Assembly (NCBI GenBank): GCA_030145595.1
Contig: JAQYVG010000145.1
Span: 1 to 8,781 of the forward strand
DNA length: 8,781 nucleotides
Reading direction: 5' to 3'
Source: Desulfobacterales bacterium
Lineage (GTDB): Bacteria > Desulfobacterota > Desulfobacteria > Desulfobacterales > UBA11574
Below are positions 5,711 through 8,781 of the stretch, one piece after another (positions within the stretch are counted from its first letter, which is position 1; every line of letters starts with the position of its first letter). The position numbers and the translations under genes were made by a program. Under the pieces are notes generated by a model, which saw only the letters and a program-made list of their open reading frames with translations, did no database searches and had not been told where the DNA came from.

Positions 5711-7372
5711 TTATTGTACCGGGTTTAAAACCAGCGATTTCAAAATAACCGGTGCTTTGTCGGCCGCCGTGTAAAGATCGTTGAAAAGAACGGTCTCCTG
5801 CGTGTTGTAGTCGTTTAAATGATCCACCTCGCCCGGCGTCACGGTTTGATAGCAGACCTCGACATCAACCGTGAAGGAGTGACCTGATCCGCTGATCGGA
5901 ATTTGATAATGAACTTTGTCCGCACCGCTGCTGGCGGCATTAAAGTCCTCGTCATTTGTCGCAGCGCCGATGATTTTTATATATTTATAGTCAGCATGGT
6001 TTATGCTGAAACCTTTGGGCGGCAGGCGGTTGTCCTTTTTGAAATCCTTGGCGCGCAGCAGCAGCCGAGTCACATTTTCCCAGTCATCTTTCATGACGCC
6101 TTCGTAGATCTGGACCTGGTTTTCAGCGGTAATGGTGTCGTGATGGGGCTCAAACTCTAAATTCGGATCCAGGTTGAGAATATTGCCGGACGCATCCCAG
6201 CCCCCGGATTCGAAAATGACCCCGCCCGAATTGTTGGAAACTACCTTCAGATGGATCCAGACCCGGCGTAGCGGGATGCCGGTGGGCAGCTTGTGGCCGG
6301 CCTTGTTGGTCAGGGTCACGTCCATATTCAGGCTTGAGCCGGATACTGAGACGTTTCCGACAGCCAATTCTATGGTCTGATTTTGCAGCATCTCTGTGGT
6401 GTTGGCGAGGGTGGTGTCAAAATGCACTGCCGTCGCGGTCACGCCCAGCTGATCGATGTTGTCTTTGAGCACGGTCGCCATAAGACGGTTGCCGCCCACA
6501 AAATGGTGGTACCAGAAGGGTTGCCGGGGTCTGGTCTGACCTACGGCTACGGTTGAGATCCTAATGGGGTCGACTTTCTGCGGCATGTGGCAGCCCTGGC
6601 AGGTCGTATCGGGTGAGGAGGGGTAGATGCTGTTCTGCCACTCGTAGTAGGGCGTCTGTTCCGGGAATTTATCCTCCGACAACTCCCCATTCTGTAACAC
6701 ATAGTTGGTGAACAGGTTGTGGCAGGTGGCGCAGTGCTCGGAATCGTTGATAGTAAAATTCTGCGTCGAAGGGTAGGCAAATACCGGCGTGTAGTTGACG
6801 CTGTTCACCATGGGATTGGCGAACGGGTTTAAGTAGGGCCCGAAAATCGTGCGCAGGGCTTGGGGCGGGTCGTCGCGCCAGATCATAAAATCTCCGCTGA
6901 AGCTGTCCTTTAGACTAAAATTGTCGGGCAGGATCTGGTGGCAGGCCGTGCAGGTGTCGCCGTCCCTTGTCAGGGAGTCATTTGCCAGGTCCGCGATGGA
7001 ATAGCTCTGTTTGTCAAAAACCGACTGCTTGTAGAGAACCGGCGAATGGCACTTGATGCATTTTTCCTCGATGGCCGCCTGCAGATCCGGAAACTCGCTG
7101 ACCTCTCTGGACACCTTGGCCCGCCAGAGCGGGTCCTTGGCGGCGTTTGCCATCATGGTGGAACGCCACAGCGTGACCGGCGACACATCAATGTTGTTTT
7201 TTTCGAAAAGCCCCTCATGGCAGCGGGCGCAGACACCGGAACCGGCAAACAGCGTGGTTTTCTGACCCGGCAGAGTGCCGGCACCGTTAGCGCCCTGATT
7301 TTGGGCCAAGGCCATTGAAACGACCGCTCCCAGCAAAACGAAGACCCACAGACTTACAATTGATTTTTTCAT
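5711..7372 (-). CDS. Exported pentaheme c-type cytochrome
   Basis: A 553-aa protein with a Sec signal peptide (MKKS, core WVFVLLGAVVSMA, likely cleavage after ALA at residue 23). Five CXXCH heme-binding motifs start at C48 (CARCH), C105 (CIKCH), C141 (CTACH), C214 (CATCH) and C258 (CQGCH), all in the N-terminal half. After about residue 330 comes a cysteine-poor, beta-rich domain opening with the box NKAGHKLPTGIPLRRVW (356-372), seen in many multiheme cytochromes of sulfate and metal reducers; its His may ligate a heme from the other side. A single extra Cys (C507, VCYQT) is not in a heme motif. The protein should mature in the periplasm, or on the cell surface, and carry electrons; the partner and acceptor are unknown. 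The ATG at 7372 has AGGCGG five bases ahead; an in-frame ATG at 7387 is poorer. It lies 11 bases after the small arginine-rich gene, so the two are probably co-transcribed. Confidence 0.92.
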   Translation of the reverse strand: MKKSIVSLWVFVLLGAVVSMALAQNQGANGAGTLPGQKTTLFAGSGVCARCHEGLFEKNNIDVSPVTLWRSTMMANAAKDPLWRAKVSREVSEFPDLQAAIEEKCIKCHSPVLYKQSVFDKQSYSIADLANDSLTRDGDTCTACHQILPDNFSLKDSFSGDFMIWRDDPPQALRTIFGPYLNPFANPMVNSVNYTPVFAYPSTQNFTINDSEHCATCHNLFTNYVLQNGELSEDKFPEQTPYYEWQNSIYPSSPDTTCQGCHMPQKVDPIRISTVAVGQTRPRQPFWYHHFVGGNRLMATVLKDNIDQLGVTATAVHFDTTLANTTEMLQNQTIELAVGNVSVSGSSLNMDVTLTNKAGHKLPTGIPLRRVWIHLKVVSNNSGGVIFESGGWDASGNILNLDPNLEFEPHHDTITAENQVQIYEGVMKDDWENVTRLLLRAKDFKKDNRLPPKGFSINHADYKYIKIIGAATNDEDFNAASSGADKVHYQIPISGSGHSFTVDVEVCYQTVTPGEVDHLNDYNTQETVLFNDLYTAADKAPVILKSLVLNPVQ

Positions 7373-7383
7373 AAAACCGCCTT

Positions 7384-7563
7384 TCATTTTATTTTGAAAA
7401 CATCCCTGCGTTCGTTGTGGTCCCTGTTGATGTATTTTCCGTATCTCCGGTCAGTTCCAGACCTCCTATCCACAGCGGACCGCCTCTCAGGGTAATCAAA
7501 CGCATACGATAACTGCCTTCTGTCAGACCCTTCGCGCCTCCCGCCCCTGTCATCCATTTGCAT
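7384..7563 (-). CDS. Small arginine-rich protein with repeated DRRSG/ERR motifs
   Basis: A 59-aa, highly basic protein with repeated RR-acidic motifs: DRR at 14-16, ERRSAVDRRSGTDRR at 26-40, and ERRD at 51-54. There is no signal peptide, membrane helix or cysteine. Small proteins with this 'RRSGxDRR' pattern are common in Desulfobacterota genomes, but I know of no established function. It is probably the first gene of the transcription unit that ends with the cytochrome (11-base gap). The start is uncertain: TTG 7566, ATG 7563 and ATG 7557 are all in frame. A GGAG about 16 bases before ATG 7563 actually fits best to an out-of-frame ATG that opens a seven-codon ORF overlapping this start, which could be a leader. 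The motif repetition makes chance unlikely. Confidence 0.65.
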   Translation of the reverse strand: MQMDDRGGRREGSDRRQLSYAFDYPERRSAVDRRSGTDRRYGKYINRDHNERRDVFKIK

Positions 7564-7713
7564 CAAAACGCATTCAAATCTCCAAGATAAAATCTTTAGT
7601 GAGTGATTGAAGAATATACTTTACGGATAGCTCATTCGCACAGGACAATAAAAAAGGTGCGTCACGAAATTATATTCCACACGAGGGAAGGTTCCAGCTA
7701 TTTTAAAAATAAC

Positions 7714-7728
7714 GCAAAAAATGTACCA
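7714..7728 (-). promoter_or_regulatory. Sigma-54 (-24/-12) promoter candidate
   Basis: On the minus strand the sequence is TGGTAC, five bases, TTGC. This matches the RpoN consensus TGGCAC-N5-TTGC at all but one position and keeps the invariant GG and GC at the required spacing. Transcription would start near 7702, giving a leader of about 140 bases before the small arginine-rich gene. Sigma-54 promoters need an NtrC-type activator bound upstream, and an activator gene remnant lies right there (8031-8585). It overlaps a small ACCAC/GTGGT inverted repeat. Confidence 0.55.
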
Positions 7729-7990
7729 CGATGTGGTTTTGCGGAAAAGTTTTTCCACTGCAGAAAGAGGACTCACGGAACAACTATTGATGGGTAGCGG
7801 GTCGCGGAAAGGATTCCAGCATATCTGGGGTTATACCTGCCTGATTCTACAAAATAGGGGCAAAGACCCTTAAAAGGCGGATTCTTATCCGAAGGCGCTA
7901 AACGCCGCAGCGCGCGAAAGAAGTTCTTTGCGGAAACCTGCAGATCTTGCGGGAATTCGAATTGTGATGTGGCAGGGCACACAAACGAGC

Positions 7991-8005
7991 GGCACATCGT
8001 GTGCC
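7991..8005. promoter_or_regulatory. Perfect GGCACA-TCG-TGTGCC palindrome, possible activator site
   Basis: A 6-bp perfect dyad with a three-base centre lies about 290 bases upstream of the predicted sigma-54 start site and just downstream of the activator fragment's stop codon. A further GGCACAC half-like sequence lies at about 7975-7981. Fis-type HTH dimers of NtrC-like activators bind dyads at such distances, so this may be an upstream activating site; it could equally be part of a transcript end. Confidence 0.3.
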
Positions 8006-8030
8006 TTGACACACAAATTTGCAAACATTC

Positions 8031-8585
8031 CTACTCTGTGAGCCGGTAATGCTGGATTTTCCGGTAGAACGTCCGGCGGCTGATTCCAAGAAGCTTGGCG
8101 GCTTCTGTCTTGTTGCCGGCGGTTTGCTCCAAGGCCCGGAGAATGAACGATTTTTCTCCTGCCCCGTCGGGTGCAGACAACGACATGACCGGTTGTAACG
8201 AACTGATTTCAAAAGGCAAGTCATCGACAGTGATGATTCTGAGATCACAGAGGATAAACGCATGTTCCAGTGTATTTTCAAGTTCGCGCACGTTGCCCGG
8301 CCAAAAGTAGCTCATGAAAATGTTCTCCACATCCGAAGAGATCCCTTTAATTTTTTTACCCAGTTTTTTGTTAAACTTCGCTAAGAAATGATTCACCATA
8401 AGCGGGATATCATCGCGACGCTCTCTGAGGGGGGTCAGGCGGATTTCAACGACTTTCAAGCGGTAATAAAGATCTTCGCGGAATTCACCGCTTGAAACCT
8501 TCCCTTTTAAGTCTTTGTTTGTGGCAGCAACAACCCGGGCATCGACCCGGATCGGCGAGGAATCACCAACGCGTTCAAACTCCAT
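8031..8585 (-). pseudogene. 5'-truncated NtrC-type sigma-54 activator
   Basis: The last 184 codons of a sigma-54-dependent activator (family length is usually 440-480). It begins in the middle of the AAA+ domain: EFERVG, sensor I RVVAATNKDL (18-26), the arginine-finger region FREDLYYRL (35-43), LRERRDDIP, sensor II WPGNVRELEN (95-104), then a linker and an intact Fis-type helix-turn-helix (about 158-180). Walker A, GAFTGA, Walker B and any receiver or sensor domain are missing. Coding similarity starts at the second codon, immediately beside the (TTGAG)3 tract and 33-base motif that precede the RAYT transposase, so the 5' part was removed or displaced. The ATG at 8585 is a by-product of the junction. 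It shares its last 225 bases with 5035-5259. The remaining protein cannot hydrolyse ATP. Confidence 0.9.
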
Positions 8586-8590
8586 CCTTG

Positions 8591-8639
8591 TTGAGTTGAG
8601 TTGAGTTGATAAGAATTCCCTTTTCGGAGACGGTATAAG
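8591..8639 (+). repeat. (TTGAG)3-TTGAT tract plus dispersed 33-base motif, copy 2
   Basis: Three TTGAG pentamers (8591-8605) run into TTGATAAGAATTCCCTTTTC and then GGAGACGGTATAAG. The motif from 8608 on differs from copy 1 (4632-4664) at only two or three positions, in the same orientation and the same context after a TTGAN tract. It sits exactly at the break in the activator gene and just before the RAYT element's left end. Confidence 0.85.
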
Positions 8640-8645
8640 TAAAAA

Positions 8646-8781
8646 CAGGGGACGTACATAAGTTTATAAGTTGACATATTTAATGGTTTCCTGATATGGG
8701 ATACACATGCCGCGCAAGTCAAGACTAGATGCTCCAGGAGCCCTACATCACATTATCGCCAGAGGCATTGATCGCAGAGAC
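8646..8781 (+). mobile_element. Left end of a RAYT (IS200-like) element, partial
   Basis: CAGGGGACGTACATAAG (from 8646) followed by repeated ATAAGT words and then the transposase start. From memory, such GGGACGT...ATAAG ends often flank RAYT genes of this bacterial group; not checked. The element runs off the window, so its right end and target duplication cannot be seen. Confidence 0.55.
8707..8781 (+). CDS. REP-associated tyrosine transposase (RAYT/TnpA_REP), N-terminus only
   Basis: The first 25 codons, cut by the window edge, read MPRKSRLDAPGALHH followed by IIARGIDRRD. This opening, with basic MPR(K/R), the 'PG.LHH' box and 'RG(I/N)', is typical of single-strand Y1 HUH transposases of the REP-associated/IS200-like family. 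The catalytic HUH pair and Tyr lie beyond the window. GGGA five bases ahead of the ATG serves as a ribosome binding site; TTGACA at 8671-8676 is a possible -35 box, with only weak -10 candidates. It is divergent from, and probably responsible for breaking, the activator gene at 8031-8585. Confidence 0.8.
   Translation, partial: MPRKSRLDAPGALHHIIARGIDRRD

Larger units (their letters stand above)
7567..8030. other. Upstream region of the small-protein/cytochrome unit
   Basis: About 460 bases without a gene I can support. It carries the sigma-54 promoter candidate (7714-7728) and, farther upstream, several short perfect palindromes: CGGAT/ATCCG at 7878-7891, GGCG/CGCC at 7894-7906, AAAGAA/TTCTTT at 7917-7929, and GGCACA/TGTGCC at 7991-8005. 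A minus-strand open frame (7773-8024, 83 codons) exists, but lacks a recognisable domain and start signal and contains these palindromes. Confidence 0.5.

Noticed and set aside
7773..8024. 83-codon minus-strand frame between activator fragment and promoter
   Set aside because: No recognisable motif, no start signal, and it contains several palindromes expected in a regulatory or repeat region. A relict protein cannot be excluded.

Overview
The window looks like an accessory stretch of a chromosome from a Desulfobacterota-type bacterium (the former Deltaproteobacteria). This rests on a Sec-exported multiheme c-type cytochrome, fragments of NtrC-type sigma-54 activators, a small 'DRRSG-DRR' arginine-rich protein, and a REP-associated (RAYT/IS200-like) transposase opening MPRKSRLDAPGALHH. 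The taxon is inferred from gene content; there is no marker gene or rRNA.

Region 1 (193-4444, all minus strand, read right to left) is a compact four-gene operon: two tandem paralogous periplasmic solute-binding proteins (4444-3512 and 3510-2557), a membrane sensor histidine kinase with a large periplasmic Cache-like domain (2519-675), and a receiver-only response regulator (585-193). No permease or ABC ATPase gene is present, so the binding proteins may deliver ligand information to the kinase (compare LuxP-LuxQ or ChvE-VirA) rather than feed a transporter.

Region 2 (4484-5330) is a scrap heap. An impure TTGAA/TTGAT short-tandem-repeat tract begins 40 bases upstream of the operon's first start codon and ends in a distinctive roughly 33-base motif. 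After it come the C-terminal remnant of a probable IS91-like transposase, the last 225 bases of a sigma-54 activator gene with sharp edges, and a perfect 14-bp hairpin. Bases 5330-5710 hold no gene I can support, but have inverted repeats.

Region 3 (5711-7728, minus strand) is a second transcription unit: a good sigma-54 (-24/-12) promoter candidate, a 59-aa arginine-rich protein, and a five-heme exported cytochrome with a C-terminal beta-rich domain.

Region 4 (8031-8781) holds a larger 3' fragment of another sigma-54 activator (AAA+ C-terminal half plus Fis-type helix-turn-helix). It is cut off exactly at a (TTGAG)3 tract followed by a second copy of the 33-base motif, and then the left end and first 25 codons of a RAYT transposase on the plus strand, running off the window.

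Taken together, two intact modules (ligand sensing and extracytoplasmic electron transfer) sit among mobile-element debris. The same repeat motif lies directly upstream of the sensing operon and at the break in the activator gene. The activator that may once have driven the sigma-54 promoter of the cytochrome unit is now broken.
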